64,000 nucleotides of DNA from Clostridia bacterium (GCA_017460395.1 JAFUBA010000167.1:1-64000); one strand, 5' to 3'. Counted from the stretch's first letter, positions 51,222 through 60,269 are shown. The notes: generated from the letters alone by a model not told the origin. Made by a program: numbers and translations.

Positions 51222-51659
51222 ATGAACGAAGAGGCGCTGAAGCTGGATCATCAGCTGTGTTTTCCACTCTATGCCTGTGCAAGGCGGGTGGTGGGGTTCT
51301 ACACACCCTATCTGAAGCCGCTTGGCCTGACATACACCCAGTACATTGCGTTTCTGGCCCTGTGGGAAACCCCGGAAATGACCGTGAAGGAACTGGGCAG
51401 ACGGCTGATGCTGGACAGCGGGACCCTGACCCCGATGCTCAAAAAGCTGGAGGAAAACGGATATCTTGTGAGATCACGCTCAAGGGAAGATGAGCGCATG
51501 GTGACGGTGACGCTCACGGAGCGTGGCCGACAGCTCAAGGAGCAGGTAAAAGGAATCCCTGGCAGCGTAGGAAGCTGTATGCCGCTGGATGCACAGGAAG
51601 CAGTGACACTCTATCAGCTGCTCTACAAGGTGCTTCGGCAGGCAAGCGATCCGGATTAA
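51222..51659 (+). CDS. ohrR: OhrR-type MarR-family peroxide sensor/repressor
   Basis: 145 residues. The sensing Cys is C13 in LDHQLCFPLYA, placed as in OhrR. LDSGTLTPMLKKLEENG is the recognition helix, near-identical in style to Bacillus OhrR, and REDERMV forms the wing. Oxidation of C13 by organic peroxide would release DNA. It lies 34 bp after the peroxidase gene, so it represses its own operon. Only one other Cys (C127 region, GSCMP) is present, so one-Cys or two-Cys regulation is open. Confidence 0.9.
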   Translation: MNEEALKLDHQLCFPLYACARRVVGFYTPYLKPLGLTYTQYIAFLALWETPEMTVKELGRRLMLDSGTLTPMLKKLEENGYLVRSRSREDERMVTVTLTERGRQLKEQVKGIPGSVGSCMPLDAQEAVTLYQLLYKVLRQASDPD

Positions 51660-51689
51660 GAGAAAAAAGAAATTTAGGAGGCAAAAGCC

Positions 51690-52001
51690 ATGGCAGTCGT
51701 GACGATTACGGAAAGCAATTTTGATCAGGAAGTTCTCGACAGCAAGGAACCTGTCCTGCTGGACTTCTGGGCAAGCTGGTGCGGCCCCTGCCGCATGATG
51801 AGCCCCGTGGTGGATGAGATTGCAGAAACCACCCCCGGCATCAAGGTGGGCAAGGTCAACGTAGATGAAGAGATGGATCTGGCAACCCGCTACGGCATCA
51901 ACAGCATTCCTGCACTGCTGGTGTTCAAGGACGGCGAGGTGGCCAACCAGTCCGTGGGCGTGCAGCCCAAGGAACAGGTGCTGGAGCTCCTGGGACTGTG
52001 A
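51690..52001 (+). CDS. trxA: Thioredoxin
   Basis: 103 residues, full-length thioredoxin. The active site is W30-C31-G32-P33-C34 in [12 protein letters not shown], with D-x-x-A and the cis-Pro in [20 protein letters not shown] lies upstream. It reduces the glutathione-peroxidase-type enzyme and other targets. It is the third gene of the OhrR-controlled operon, 30 bp after ohrR. Confidence 0.95.
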   Translation: MAVVTITESNFDQEVLDSKEPVLLDFWASWCGPCRMMSPVVDEIAETTPGIKVGKVNVDEEMDLATRYGINSIPALLVFKDGEVANQSVGVQPKEQVLELLGL

Positions 52002-52009
52002 GAGAATAA

Positions 52010-52051
52010 GGCATCAGAAAAGAGACCCGAAAGGGTCTCTTTTCTGATGCC
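52010..52051. terminator. Bidirectional terminator, 19-bp stem with GAAA loop
   Basis: GGCATCAGAAAAGAGACCC and its complement with a GAAA tetraloop lie between the convergent trx and zinc-SBP genes. Confidence 0.85.
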
Positions 52052-52056
52052 AAAAA

Positions 52057-52944
52057 TCATGACTCACCGTCTCCAAGTGATTCCTGCAGAACCAGGAGGT
52101 TTTTCTCCATGACCTGCTGGTACCAGTCAAGGGGGATATCGCCCTCGGGCCCTGTGACACATGGATCCAGCTCATAGACGGGGGCACCGGTCTCGCGGGA
52201 GATGACCCTCGCCGGAAGATCCGTGTACTGGGGCTCAGTGAACAGGGGCGGGTTGCCGCTGGATTTCACCAGCCGGACCAGCTCCGCTGTCTGTCTCGTG
52301 GAGAGGGCCTCATCCGGCTCAAGTGCGATGACGGCCACCACATCCAGATCGTACCTTCTGGCAAAATAGGGGAAGGCCTCGTGGAAGGTGACGATGGAGC
52401 GGCGGGGAAGAGGGGAGATGGCGCTGGAGAGGTTTTCATCCAGTGCCTGAAGGGAGGCAAGATAGCTTTCGAGGTTTTCTGAGATGGCGACCTCGTGCTG
52501 CGGGAAGGCCGCGATCAGGCCCTGTGCAAGGTTTCGGACCATCTGCATGGCCTGCTGCGGGTCCAGCCAGATATGGGCGTTCCACTCGGTTTCTCCGGTT
52601 TCGGACGGAAGGAGCTCCACGCCTGAGGAGGCATCTGTCACCGGAAGATCGGGAAAGGCGTCAAAGACCATGTCCAGATAGCTCTCCATGCCGGCGCCGT
52701 TGATGAGGAAAAGATCCGAACCGCTCAGCGCCTTCAGGTCTCCGCTGGTCAGCTGATAATCGTGCAGGCAGCCGGTCTGCCGCTCGGCGAGGGAGTGCAC
52801 GGTAATCTCCTCGATCCCGTCGGTGAGATTTCGCGCGAAGAGGTAGATGGGGAAAAAGGAGGCAGTCACGGTCTCACACAGGCCGTGCAGCGGCAGAAGA
52901 AGGAGACAGAGAAAGAGAAGCATGCGGGAAAAGCGCTTGTGCAA
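52057..52944 (-). CDS. Zinc/manganese ABC substrate-binding protein (ZnuA/TroA family)
   Basis: 295 residues. A signal peptide ends near LHGLCETV; C23 could be lipidated but lacks a good lipobox. Candidate metal ligands are H60 in CLHDYQL, the His in NAHIWLDPQ, and the His in TFHEAFPYFARR, the usual three-His pattern with an Asp/Glu near the end. It would bind Zn2+ or Mn2+ outside the membrane. No permease or ATPase gene is adjacent, so this is an orphan binding protein or relies on a system elsewhere. Confidence 0.88.
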   Translation of the reverse strand: MHKRFSRMLLFLCLLLLPLHGLCETVTASFFPIYLFARNLTDGIEEITVHSLAERQTGCLHDYQLTSGDLKALSGSDLFLINGAGMESYLDMVFDAFPDLPVTDASSGVELLPSETGETEWNAHIWLDPQQAMQMVRNLAQGLIAAFPQHEVAISENLESYLASLQALDENLSSAISPLPRRSIVTFHEAFPYFARRYDLDVVAVIALEPDEALSTRQTAELVRLVKSSGNPPLFTEPQYTDLPARVISRETGAPVYELDPCVTGPEGDIPLDWYQQVMEKNLLVLQESLGDGES

Positions 52945-52963
52945 GGTAAACCTCCTGGAGTGT

Positions 52964-53419
52964 TCAGAAATGGGATGACTCGCTCTCCCTCAGGGAAAGC
53001 TGATTCTGTAAAAATGCCTGCTCATCCGCCCGCAGGAATTCCCTGTAGCCAGAGCAAAGCGCCCGCAGGGCGCCGAGGGAACCTTTCTGAAGAAAGTGAT
53101 CATAGACGCGGGAAAACAGGGCGGGCGAAGGGGAAGTCTGAATGAGATACACAGACAGGAGCGCTTCGGAAAGGTCCGGCAGAGACTTCAGGTAGAACCG
53201 GTGCAGTCCCCCGTCGTCCAGCCACACAAGGTTCGGGCCGAGGGCTTCATACAGCATGCTGTATACCGCATTTTCCAGCTGCTCGCAGAGTGTCTGCAGC
53301 GGGGTGAGCGTCGGGGAATAGACAGAAAAGATGCGCAGGCACCGGTCATGCATGCGGAGTGCAGATGTCATTTCACCGCCGAAAAACAGGCTCAGCACAT
53401 GAAAGATTTCCCTGTCCAT
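52964..53419 (-). CDS. Protein of unknown function next to the origin
   Basis: 151 residues from ATG 53419 (GGCGGGG upstream); the longer frame to 53662 would read into the origin repeats. The sequence is helical, begins MDREIFHVLSLFFGGEM, and has no signal peptide or known motif. It lies 19 bp upstream of the zinc-binding protein gene on the same strand, so the two are probably cotranscribed. No family recognised; a regulator, for example a metal-sensing or TetR-like C-terminal fold, is possible but unsupported. Confidence 0.5.
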   Translation of the reverse strand: MDREIFHVLSLFFGGEMTSALRMHDRCLRIFSVYSPTLTPLQTLCEQLENAVYSMLYEALGPNLVWLDDGGLHRFYLKSLPDLSEALLSVYLIQTSPSPALFSRVYDHFLQKGSLGALRALCSGYREFLRADEQAFLQNQLSLRESESSHF

Positions 53420-53493
53420 TCCGCATTCCCCGCCTTTCTTTGCGTGTTTCCGTGAACCTTGAAAGTATACCATGGGCACTGAGGAAAGACAAT

Positions 53494-53933
53494 CAAAAGG
53501 ACCACCAAAAAATATTTCAAAAATATTTCGAAATATTTCAAAAATTCGAAGACACAAAATGCATAACATTTTGAATAAAATGCATAAATATACATTGCAA
53601 ACGCAAAAATAGTGGGCGAAGGCGCCGGGACCACCATGGATTGTGGATAAAGTTATCAACATGTTAGCAAATAAAGTTTTTCCACAAATATGCTTGAAAA
53701 ACGGGTTTTACTATGCTAGAATCCACACGTCCGGTGCAACACATGCACTGTGGAAAACGGTTTTCACATGGAAACAGCGGATTTTCCACAAGAATTCCGC
53801 ATCGAGAAAAAATGCGCAACCCAGAATGCATATAAATATTTCAAAATTGTGTCACATATCATGTCTGCCGAAATATATCTGAAACAAATGCCGGACGGGC
53901 ATATGGCAGACAGAGCGGGAAGGACTGACGAGC
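53494..53933. other. oriC: Probable chromosomal replication origin (oriC) upstream of dnaA
   Basis: The region is intergenic and AT-rich before dnaA. DnaA boxes: a perfect TTGTGGATAA (53641-53650, minus sense), TTATCAACA (53653-53661), TTTTCCACA (53678-53686 and 53782-53790) and TGTGGAAAA (53749-53757, minus sense). Three AATATTTC-type blocks at 53505-53546 form a likely unwinding element. The arrangement matches bacterial oriC beside dnaA; dnaA's promoter must lie here too. Confidence 0.8.
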
Positions 53934-55247
53934 ATGGACGTGAAGGAACTGTGGGAGAAAACATGTGCGCTGATTGAGACGGAGATGAACTTTGTCTTCT
54001 ACAATACGTTCATCAACGAGAATCTGGTGCCGGTCAGCTTTCAGGACGATGTGCTGATTCTCCGGATGAACCTGGACGGGTTCCGGACCGTGGTGCTCAA
54101 TCACATGGCGACCATTACGGACTGCGCCTCGAGGGCCGCGGGTCATAAGATCACCGTCAAGATCTACACGCAGTCCGAGCTGAATGCGACGGTAAAGCCC
54201 AGCGTTGTGCCGGAGGAGAGCAATGTGCCCCTCAACCCCCGCTACACCTTTGAGTCGTTTGTGGTGGGCAGTGCCAACCGGTTTGCCCATGCGGCGGCGG
54301 TGGCGGTGGCAGAGAGCCCGGCGGAGATCTACAATCCTCTGTTCATCTACGGCGGTGTGGGCCTTGGAAAGACCCATCTGATGCACGCCATCGGGCACTA
54401 TGTGCAGGAAAACTATCCGCAGAAGCGCCTGCTCTATATCACCTCGGAAACCTTCGTCAACGAGCTGATCTCTGCCATCCAGACCGGCAAGACAGGGGAA
54501 TTCAGGGCGCGCTTCCGAACGGTGGACATCCTTATGGTCGACGATATTCAGTTCATCGCCGGCAAGGATTCCACCCAGGAGGAGTTCTTCCATACATTCA
54601 ACGAACTCTACAATGCGAAAAAGCAGATCATCCTGACCTCGGACCGCCCGCCGCAGGAGATCAACAAGCTGGAGGAGAGGCTGCGCAGCCGCTTTGCCTG
54701 GGGCCTGACCGCGGACATCAAAAAGCCGGATCTGGAGACGAGGACCGCCATTTTGCGAAGGATCGCCGAGCAGGAAGGCCTGGAAGTGCCGGACGAGGTC
54801 TTTGCACTCATGGCCGAGCAGGTATCCTCCAACATCCGTGAGCTGGAGGGCAGCTTCAATAAGCTCGTGGCCTATGCCCAGCTCCTGCACAAGCCCATCA
54901 CGCTCGCCCTCACGGAGGAAGCGCTGAAGGATGTGTTCCACGGGGAGAAAAAGAAAGCCATCACGGGAGAATCCATCCTGCAGACGGTCTGCGACTTTTA
55001 CGGCCAGACCGTGGATGAAATCCTCAGCGCGTCCCGCAAGCGTGAGTGCGCGCAGACCCGGCAGCTGGCCATGTATCTGGTCAGGGAGATGACGGACATG
55101 AGCCTGCCTCAGATCGGCAATCTGTTTGGCGGGAAGGATCACTCCACGGTGCTCTACTCCTGCAGGCTGGTGCACCAGCGGCTCAAGGATGAGCCGGAGG
55201 TGGCCTCGCAGGTGGAGGAACTGAAGCGGAGAATCAAAGAGGGTTGA
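53934..55247 (+). CDS. dnaA: Chromosomal replication initiator protein DnaA
   Basis: 437 residues. Domain I is at 1-80, a short linker follows, and the AAA+ domain has Walker A GGVGLGKTHL (140-149) and Walker B VDDIQF (202-207), with the sensor LTSDRPP. The DNA-binding domain IV ends with the signature GKDHSTVLYSC (about 403-413). It binds DnaA boxes in the adjacent origin and opens the duplex. The length is short for the family because domain II is small. Unusually, dnaN, recF and gyrB do not follow. Confidence 0.97.
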   Translation: MDVKELWEKTCALIETEMNFVFYNTFINENLVPVSFQDDVLILRMNLDGFRTVVLNHMATITDCASRAAGHKITVKIYTQSELNATVKPSVVPEESNVPLNPRYTFESFVVGSANRFAHAAAVAVAESPAEIYNPLFIYGGVGLGKTHLMHAIGHYVQENYPQKRLLYITSETFVNELISAIQTGKTGEFRARFRTVDILMVDDIQFIAGKDSTQEEFFHTFNELYNAKKQIILTSDRPPQEINKLEERLRSRFAWGLTADIKKPDLETRTAILRRIAEQEGLEVPDEVFALMAEQVSSNIRELEGSFNKLVAYAQLLHKPITLALTEEALKDVFHGEKKKAITGESILQTVCDFYGQTVDEILSASRKRECAQTRQLAMYLVREMTDMSLPQIGNLFGGKDHSTVLYSCRLVHQRLKDEPEVASQVEELKRRIKEG

Positions 55248-55311
55248 ACCAGACTGGCCCGGGGAAACCCGGGCTGTTTTTGAATTTCACAGAAAAAAGG
55301 GAGTGGGATAG

Positions 55312-55956
55312 ATGAGCAGTGAAGCGTACACAGTACTTGCCCTCGGCATGCGCTACTGGTTTGTGCTGCTGGGTGCCGTCATTGTCCTTCGGTCCTTCTT
55401 TCTGCTCTCGAGGGAGCACCGGGAGCGGCACCGCAAACTCAGACACCTGCCGGATGCGGGCATGATCGGCGAGATGGTGGTCATGGAAGACGGCGAACAC
55501 GTGCGCAGGGGCGACACGTTCGCGGTGCCATGGGAAGGAAATCTCGGGAAAAGCCGCTTCTGCGATGTGAGCCTGCAGGAGGCGGGGATCACAGGGGTCC
55601 ATCTGTGGTTCTCCTTCGACCGGCGGGATGGACTGGTGCTGGAGCCCAGCAACCGTTGTGTCTGTGCCGTCAACGGGAAGGAGATCAGCATTCGCTCTCC
55701 AAGGCATGAGAGGACCCTGGGCCACGGGGGATATCTGGAGGTGGGCGGTGCCCTTCTGCGCCTTCGACTCTTTGCAGGCCTGGATGCGAAGAAAAACGCC
55801 TGGACGGAGGACCGGGCATATTTGCCGCAGGCGCCAGTCAGTCCCCACCTGCCGGACTGGGAACTCCCGCTGGAGGAGGATGGCACAGTGACAGAGCCAA
55901 AACGAAAGGGACTGTTTGGCCTGTTTGGAAGGAGGCGGGGGCATGGCGAAAGATAA
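55312..55956 (+). CDS. FHA-domain membrane protein
   Basis: 214 residues. One hydrophobic anchor lies at about 11-31 (LGMRYWFVLLGAVIVLRSFF). The FHA domain spans about 60-165: GKSRFCDVSL matches the G-R-x-x-x-x-D/N start, VHLWFSF replaces the usual S-x-x-H, and SNRCVCAVNGKEI supplies the N-G turn. FHA domains bind phosphothreonine. The gene overlaps ftsW by 14 bp, so it probably links a Ser/Thr kinase signal to wall synthesis, as in the actinobacterial pbpA-rodA-fha clusters. Confidence 0.75.
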   Translation: MSSEAYTVLALGMRYWFVLLGAVIVLRSFFLLSREHRERHRKLRHLPDAGMIGEMVVMEDGEHVRRGDTFAVPWEGNLGKSRFCDVSLQEAGITGVHLWFSFDRRDGLVLEPSNRCVCAVNGKEISIRSPRHERTLGHGGYLEVGGALLRLRLFAGLDAKKNAWTEDRAYLPQAPVSPHLPDWELPLEEDGTVTEPKRKGLFGLFGRRRGHGER

Positions 55957-57226
55957 GCCGGAAAAGCGCCTGCGCCTCCCAGGCAGCGGGCTTGCGGCCA
56001 CCGTCATGCTCTTTTTCATGACGGCCTTTCTTCTTCTTTTCCTCAGGGATTTTGCCTGGCAGGGACTGGCCCTGGCCGCTGCGGTCCCCCTTGGCATCTG
56101 GATCGGCACCCATGTGATCTGCAGAAGCTTTCATGTGGACATGCTGCTGCTGACGCTGACAAATTTTCTGTGTGCCCTCGGCATCCTGGTTCTATATGAC
56201 ACCAACAAGGCGCTGGCGTACCACCAGGCAATGTACTATGGCATCGGACTCGCTGCCATGATCGCCTGCATCTATCTGGTGAGATGGACGAAGAGCGTAA
56301 AGGTATGGCGCTACCTGACATGGCCGATGGGCCTTGTGAGCCTGATACTGCTTTCCCTGCCGCTCCTCATCGGGCGGGAGACCAATGGCGCCAAGAACTG
56401 GATTTATCTCGGCTCCGTGTCCGTGCAGCCCAGCGAGATTGTGAAGATCAGCCTCCTCATCCTGGTCTGTCACTTCATGTCCAGGCGGCAGATGCTGCCC
56501 TGGCTCGTCTTCTCGGTGGGGTGTCTTGGCATCCTGATGCTCCAGAAGGACCTGGGAACAGCCCTTCTCTACTACGGAGTCACGCTCATGCTCTACTTTG
56601 CGTCATCGTCCAATGTTCTTCTCACGGCATTGGGGCTTGGAGGCGGGGTCGGTGCCGCGGTGATGGGCTATAGGATGTTTGCCCATGTGAAAAAGCGGGT
56701 GGCCATCTGGAAGAATCCGTTTGCGGACTATGACCACGCGGGCTATCAGATTGTGCAGGGGCTCATGGCCCTGGCCAGCGGCGGCCTTGTGGGCGTGGGG
56801 CTCGGCCTTGGTTCTCCCACCACCATTCCGGTCTACCAGACGGACTTCATCTTTGCGGTGATCTGCGAGCAGTTCGGGCTGGTCTTCGGCCTGTTTGTGC
56901 TGGCCATGTATGTGGCGATCATCTGGCGGGGTGCCGTGATCGCCCGCGGGGCAAGGCGGTCCTTCCACGGGCTGCTTGCCATGGGCGCGACGCTCATGAT
57001 TGCCCTTCAGACCTTCGTGATCATCGGCGGGGTGATCAAGATGATTCCCCTCACAGGCGTCACCATGCCCTTTGTGTCCTCCGGCGGCTCCTCCCTTGTC
57101 TCCAGCATGTGTCTCATCGGCCTTGTGCAGGGGGTGGAGAGCCTGAACCGGGATGACCTGACGGAGGACGAGCGGATGACGGAGATGCCGCAGACATTCG
57201 GCGGGAAGAGAGGTGGGAGACGGTGA
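55943..57226 (+). CDS. FtsW/RodA/SpoVE-family peptidoglycan glycosyltransferase
   Basis: 427 residues from ATG 55943 (GGAGGCGG upstream), overlapping the FHA gene. About ten hydrophobic helices. Landmarks: NGAKNWIYLGSVSVQPSEIVK, VCHFMSRRQ, LQKDLGTALL and the C-terminal GVTMPFVSSGGSSLVSSM. These mark SEDS glycosyltransferases, which polymerise lipid II. Its stop overlaps the PBP start, and SEDS and class B PBP pairs work as one complex. Whether it serves elongation (RodA) or division (FtsW) cannot be read. Confidence 0.92.
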   Translation: MAKDKPEKRLRLPGSGLAATVMLFFMTAFLLLFLRDFAWQGLALAAAVPLGIWIGTHVICRSFHVDMLLLTLTNFLCALGILVLYDTNKALAYHQAMYYGIGLAAMIACIYLVRWTKSVKVWRYLTWPMGLVSLILLSLPLLIGRETNGAKNWIYLGSVSVQPSEIVKISLLILVCHFMSRRQMLPWLVFSVGCLGILMLQKDLGTALLYYGVTLMLYFASSSNVLLTALGLGGGVGAAVMGYRMFAHVKKRVAIWKNPFADYDHAGYQIVQGLMALASGGLVGVGLGLGSPTTIPVYQTDFIFAVICEQFGLVFGLFVLAMYVAIIWRGAVIARGARRSFHGLLAMGATLMIALQTFVIIGGVIKMIPLTGVTMPFVSSGGSSLVSSMCLIGLVQGVESLNRDDLTEDERMTEMPQTFGGKRGGRR

Positions 57227-58659
57227 AGCAGCAGAGAAGGCAGTTTAAGTTTCTGGCTGTCCTGATGTTCTCTCTCTTCCTCGTTCTGGCCTTTTACGGT
57301 GGATACAGCGTGATCCAGTACGGAAATCGCTGGTTTTCTTCCTCCCGCAATCCCAGGGTGCGCTCTCAGAAAGAAAACGTCATGGCGGGCGATATCCTGG
57401 ACAGAAACGGTATCATTCTTGCCTACACGGACACCGAGGGCGAGCGGCACTACCAGGCGGAGGAAGCATCGCGCCGTGCGGTCGTACATGTGCTGGGTGA
57501 CCGGCAGGGGCAGGTGGCCAACGGCGTGGAGTCGTTTCAGACCGCTTATCTCTATGGGTTCCAGTCGACATTTCCGGAGCTTGTGAGGAGCTTTCTCAGC
57601 GGGGAGAGCCGGCGGGGGGACGACATTACCCTGACACTGGACAGCCGCCTCTGCACGCAGATGATGCTCTCCTTTGATGCCCACGAGAAGACCCGCGGCC
57701 TGAGGGGTGCCGCGGTGGTCATGAACTACAGGACGGGCGAGCTTCTGGGTGAGATCAGTCTGCCGAACTTTGACCCGGACAGGATCGACGAAGCGGTCTA
57801 CCAGAATCCGGGGCAGCCCTTCTGGAATCGCGCGACCCAGTCCATCTATCCGCCGGGTTCCACCTTCAAGACGATCACGGCGGCAGCGGCACTGATGAAC
57901 CTTCCGGACATTGAAAACGAGCAGTTCACCTGCACAGGTGAGCTGCCGGTGGACAACGGCTTCATTCATGACTTCGGGAATGCCCGCCATGGGAAGCTGA
58001 GCTTTCAGAATGCCTATCGGGTGTCGTGCAACCAGGTCTTTGCGCAGGTGGCGCTGAGGATGGGAGACCAGGAACTCAAAAAGGCGGCCGAGAAGGCCGG
58101 GTTCAATGACAATTTCCTGTTTCGGGATCTCGTCGTGGAAAACAGCACGTATCCGGCCGACAACCGGACGGAGGCTGAGGTTGCGGCCTCCGGTTTCGGG
58201 CAGAGCGCCGTGGCGGCCACGCCCCTGCACATGTGCATGGTGGCAGCGTCGGTGGCAAATGGCGGCGTCATGATGGAGCCGATTCTCCTCCGGGAGGTCA
58301 GATCCACCCTGGGGGATCTTCGGTATGAAGCAAAGACACGTGTGTACACCCAGGCCATGGAGGCCTGGCAGGCGGAGATCCTGGACGGATACATGCGGGA
58401 CGTGGTCGTGAACGGGACGGGCAGCCGTGCATCCGTCTCCGGCCTCACGGTCTGCGGCAAGACGGGCACGGCGGATTCCACCCAGAACGGGGAACCCATC
58501 AGCTACGGCTGGTTCATCGGATACCTGAGGGAGGAAAGCCTGCCCTATGCCGTGTGCGTGCTGGTGGAGGATGTGGCCTCCGGCGATGGCGGCGGCTCCA
58601 CGGCGGCTCCGATCGCGGCAGACATCTTCGCCTATCTCCGGGATCATGATGGAAAGTAA
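57223..58659 (+). CDS. Class B penicillin-binding protein (transpeptidase)
   Basis: 478 residues from GTG 57223. A single TM anchor is at about 11-30. The transpeptidase domain has S213-T-F-K216 (SxxK), S268-C-N270 (SxN) and K413-T-G415 (KTG). It is compact and lacks long N-terminal domains, like the PbpA-type PBPs of clustered FHA-SEDS operons. It crosslinks peptidoglycan with the SEDS partner. The terminator follows at once. Confidence 0.92.
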   Translation: MKQQRRQFKFLAVLMFSLFLVLAFYGGYSVIQYGNRWFSSSRNPRVRSQKENVMAGDILDRNGIILAYTDTEGERHYQAEEASRRAVVHVLGDRQGQVANGVESFQTAYLYGFQSTFPELVRSFLSGESRRGDDITLTLDSRLCTQMMLSFDAHEKTRGLRGAAVVMNYRTGELLGEISLPNFDPDRIDEAVYQNPGQPFWNRATQSIYPPGSTFKTITAAAALMNLPDIENEQFTCTGELPVDNGFIHDFGNARHGKLSFQNAYRVSCNQVFAQVALRMGDQELKKAAEKAGFNDNFLFRDLVVENSTYPADNRTEAEVAASGFGQSAVAATPLHMCMVAASVANGGVMMEPILLREVRSTLGDLRYEAKTRVYTQAMEAWQAEILDGYMRDVVVNGTGSRASVSGLTVCGKTGTADSTQNGEPISYGWFIGYLREESLPYAVCVLVEDVASGDGGGSTAAPIAADIFAYLRDHDGK

Positions 58660-58662
58660 TCA

Positions 58663-58693
58663 AAAAAGCAGAAGGCACGGCCTCCTGCTTTTT
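58663..58693. terminator. Bidirectional terminator after the PBP gene
   Basis: AAAAAGCAG-A-AGG and CCT-C-CTGCTTTTT form a stem with one A/C mismatch, between convergent genes. Confidence 0.75.
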
Positions 58694-58695
58694 GG

Positions 58696-59463
58696 TTATT
58701 CTTCTGAAAAAAGATCCTCGCCTTCGTCCTCCGGCAGCTCGTCCACATCCACAAGATCCTCGCTGGCGATATCCCTTAGATCCTGCGTTCCCTCCAGCTC
58801 GGTGACGCCCTGGGATACCACACGGGCCTCCACGATGGAGTGGAGGAAGGCGTCATATGAGAGCGCCAGACGTTCCATGGCGCTGAGCAGGTGTGTGGCA
58901 AAAGAGACGGACACGATTCCGTCCCAGGACAGCTTGACGGGATCCGGAAGCCAGGAAAGATCGTCCATGTCCAGGGCACGCAGTGTAAGCCGCTTTCTGC
59001 CGATCTTTTCTACCCTGCCGCACACAAGGTGTCTGTCCGGACTGTCCCCCGTCTTCATGGTGACCAGAAGATTGTGCTCATACAGGGAAAGGTCCGTCAT
59101 GATCTGCTGCCAGCTCTCCAGCGACACCGCAACAGGGGAGACTTCCGGCTCCATGGAGAGGAGACGGCAGTGCTCTGTGCGGGAAATGAAGGGAGAGGCG
59201 GAGGCAATGTTGCTCAGATGATGAATCTCAAACCCGTCCGGCTGGAAACAGTTTTCCGACTGAATGAGGACGAAATCATGGGACAGGGCAAGCACCCACC
59301 ATTCCCTCGGCTGGGACCAGGAGTCCTGCTTGAGGAACACGCGGCAGATCAGAGACTGCTCAAGACAGTAATCCAGCGTGTTATGGATGGCGTTCTGCTC
59401 GGCGATGATCTCCGCCATGGCCTGCGCCATTGCTTTTTTGGATTTCGATTTATCCTTTTTCAC
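58696..59463 (-). CDS. Protein of unknown function, 255 residues
   Basis: A Lys-rich N-terminus (MKKDKSKSKKAMAQAMAEII) precedes a globular region with paired beta segments such as WWVLALSHDFVLIQSEN, LLVTMKTGDSPDRHLVCGRV and KIGRKRLTLRALDMDDLSWL, then a helix and an acidic C-terminal tail (DEDE-rich, DELPEDEGEDLFSEE). No signal peptide or membrane helix. The two similar beta blocks suggest an internal duplication, perhaps WYL- or PilZ-like, but I cannot assign it. It is convergent with the PBP operon and about 30 bp downstream of the esterase gene on the same strand. Confidence 0.55.
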   Translation of the reverse strand: MKKDKSKSKKAMAQAMAEIIAEQNAIHNTLDYCLEQSLICRVFLKQDSWSQPREWWVLALSHDFVLIQSENCFQPDGFEIHHLSNIASASPFISRTEHCRLLSMEPEVSPVAVSLESWQQIMTDLSLYEHNLLVTMKTGDSPDRHLVCGRVEKIGRKRLTLRALDMDDLSWLPDPVKLSWDGIVSVSFATHLLSAMERLALSYDAFLHSIVEARVVSQGVTELEGTQDLRDIASEDLVDVDELPEDEGEDLFSEE

Positions 59464-59492
59464 TTGGGTCTCCCTCCGAAAATGTTGATGCC

Positions 59493-60269
59493 TCAGGTAT
59501 GTCCCAGAACATGTGCTTTCAGCCAGTCGCGGACCGCGGCCTGCACGCTGGGAAGATGATGATCATAGCAGTGGGTATCGCCCGGTATGCTCACAAATTC
59601 GCCCCTGGGGCAGAGCGCAGCGCTCTCCGCTCCGACCTCTGCGGGCACGGCGTCATCTGCATCCCCGTGGACCACGAGGACAGGCACGGTGATATTTGGC
59701 AGGACATCTTCTGTGCGGATGCTCTGGGCCACCCGCACATAGTTTCCGCCGAGCGTCCGATCACCCCAGGCCGGCAGCGTGTCCGGCACATGCTCCGGGT
59801 CAAAGTGAATGCCCAGAAGATTCCCCGAGCGTGCGCCCTCCGGGATCATGCACGCAGGCGAGAGCGCGATGATGCCCATGATCTGGTCGCACTTGAGGGC
59901 ACCGGCAAGCAGTACAGAAAGGCCGCCCTGGGAGTGTCCGCAGAGCCAGATACTGCTCACAAAGGGCATTTCCCGTGCGCGGTCCACAAGCAGAAAGATG
60001 TTCTGAATCCAGCGAAAGAGGGTATGGTCCTGAAAGGTACCCCCGCTCAGGCCATGCCCATACAGGTCTGCTCGCAGCGTGGCGCAGCCGCAATCGCGGA
60101 TTGCCTCTGAAACCCCGAGGATATGGCGCTCTTCCTTGTGGCCGGTAAAGCCGTGGAGGACGATGACAAGGGGACAGGATCCGGTGAAATCCTCCGGCAT
60201 TTCAAGGACGGCATCGAGGCGGATACCGTCATCTGTGAATTCCAGGTGACGGGGAGGCTGCACGGGCAT
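59493..60269 (-). CDS. Alpha/beta hydrolase, feruloyl/cinnamoyl esterase-like
   Basis: 258 residues from ATG 60269 (GAAGG seven bases upstream; a TTG at 60275 is possible). LVIVLHGFTGHKEERHI holds the oxyanion-hole motif typical of Est1E/LJ0536-type cinnamoyl esterases. The nucleophile is the Ser in CGHSQGGLS, the Asp lies in VVHGDADDAVP and the His in PGDTHCYDHH. No signal peptide, so it would act on imported feruloylated oligosaccharides or other esters. This fits a plant-fibre diet seen elsewhere in the window. Confidence 0.85.
   Translation of the reverse strand: MPVQPPRHLEFTDDGIRLDAVLEMPEDFTGSCPLVIVLHGFTGHKEERHILGVSEAIRDCGCATLRADLYGHGLSGGTFQDHTLFRWIQNIFLLVDRAREMPFVSSIWLCGHSQGGLSVLLAGALKCDQIMGIIALSPACMIPEGARSGNLLGIHFDPEHVPDTLPAWGDRTLGGNYVRVAQSIRTEDVLPNITVPVLVVHGDADDAVPAEVGAESAALCPRGEFVSIPGDTHCYDHHLPSVQAAVRDWLKAHVLGHT

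Noticed and set aside
53859..55175. 438-residue frame antisense to dnaA
   Set aside because: dnaA is unmistakable in the sense direction.
57007..58647. 546-residue frame antisense to the PBP gene
   Set aside because: The PBP has SxxK, SxN and KTG; the antisense product has no family features.
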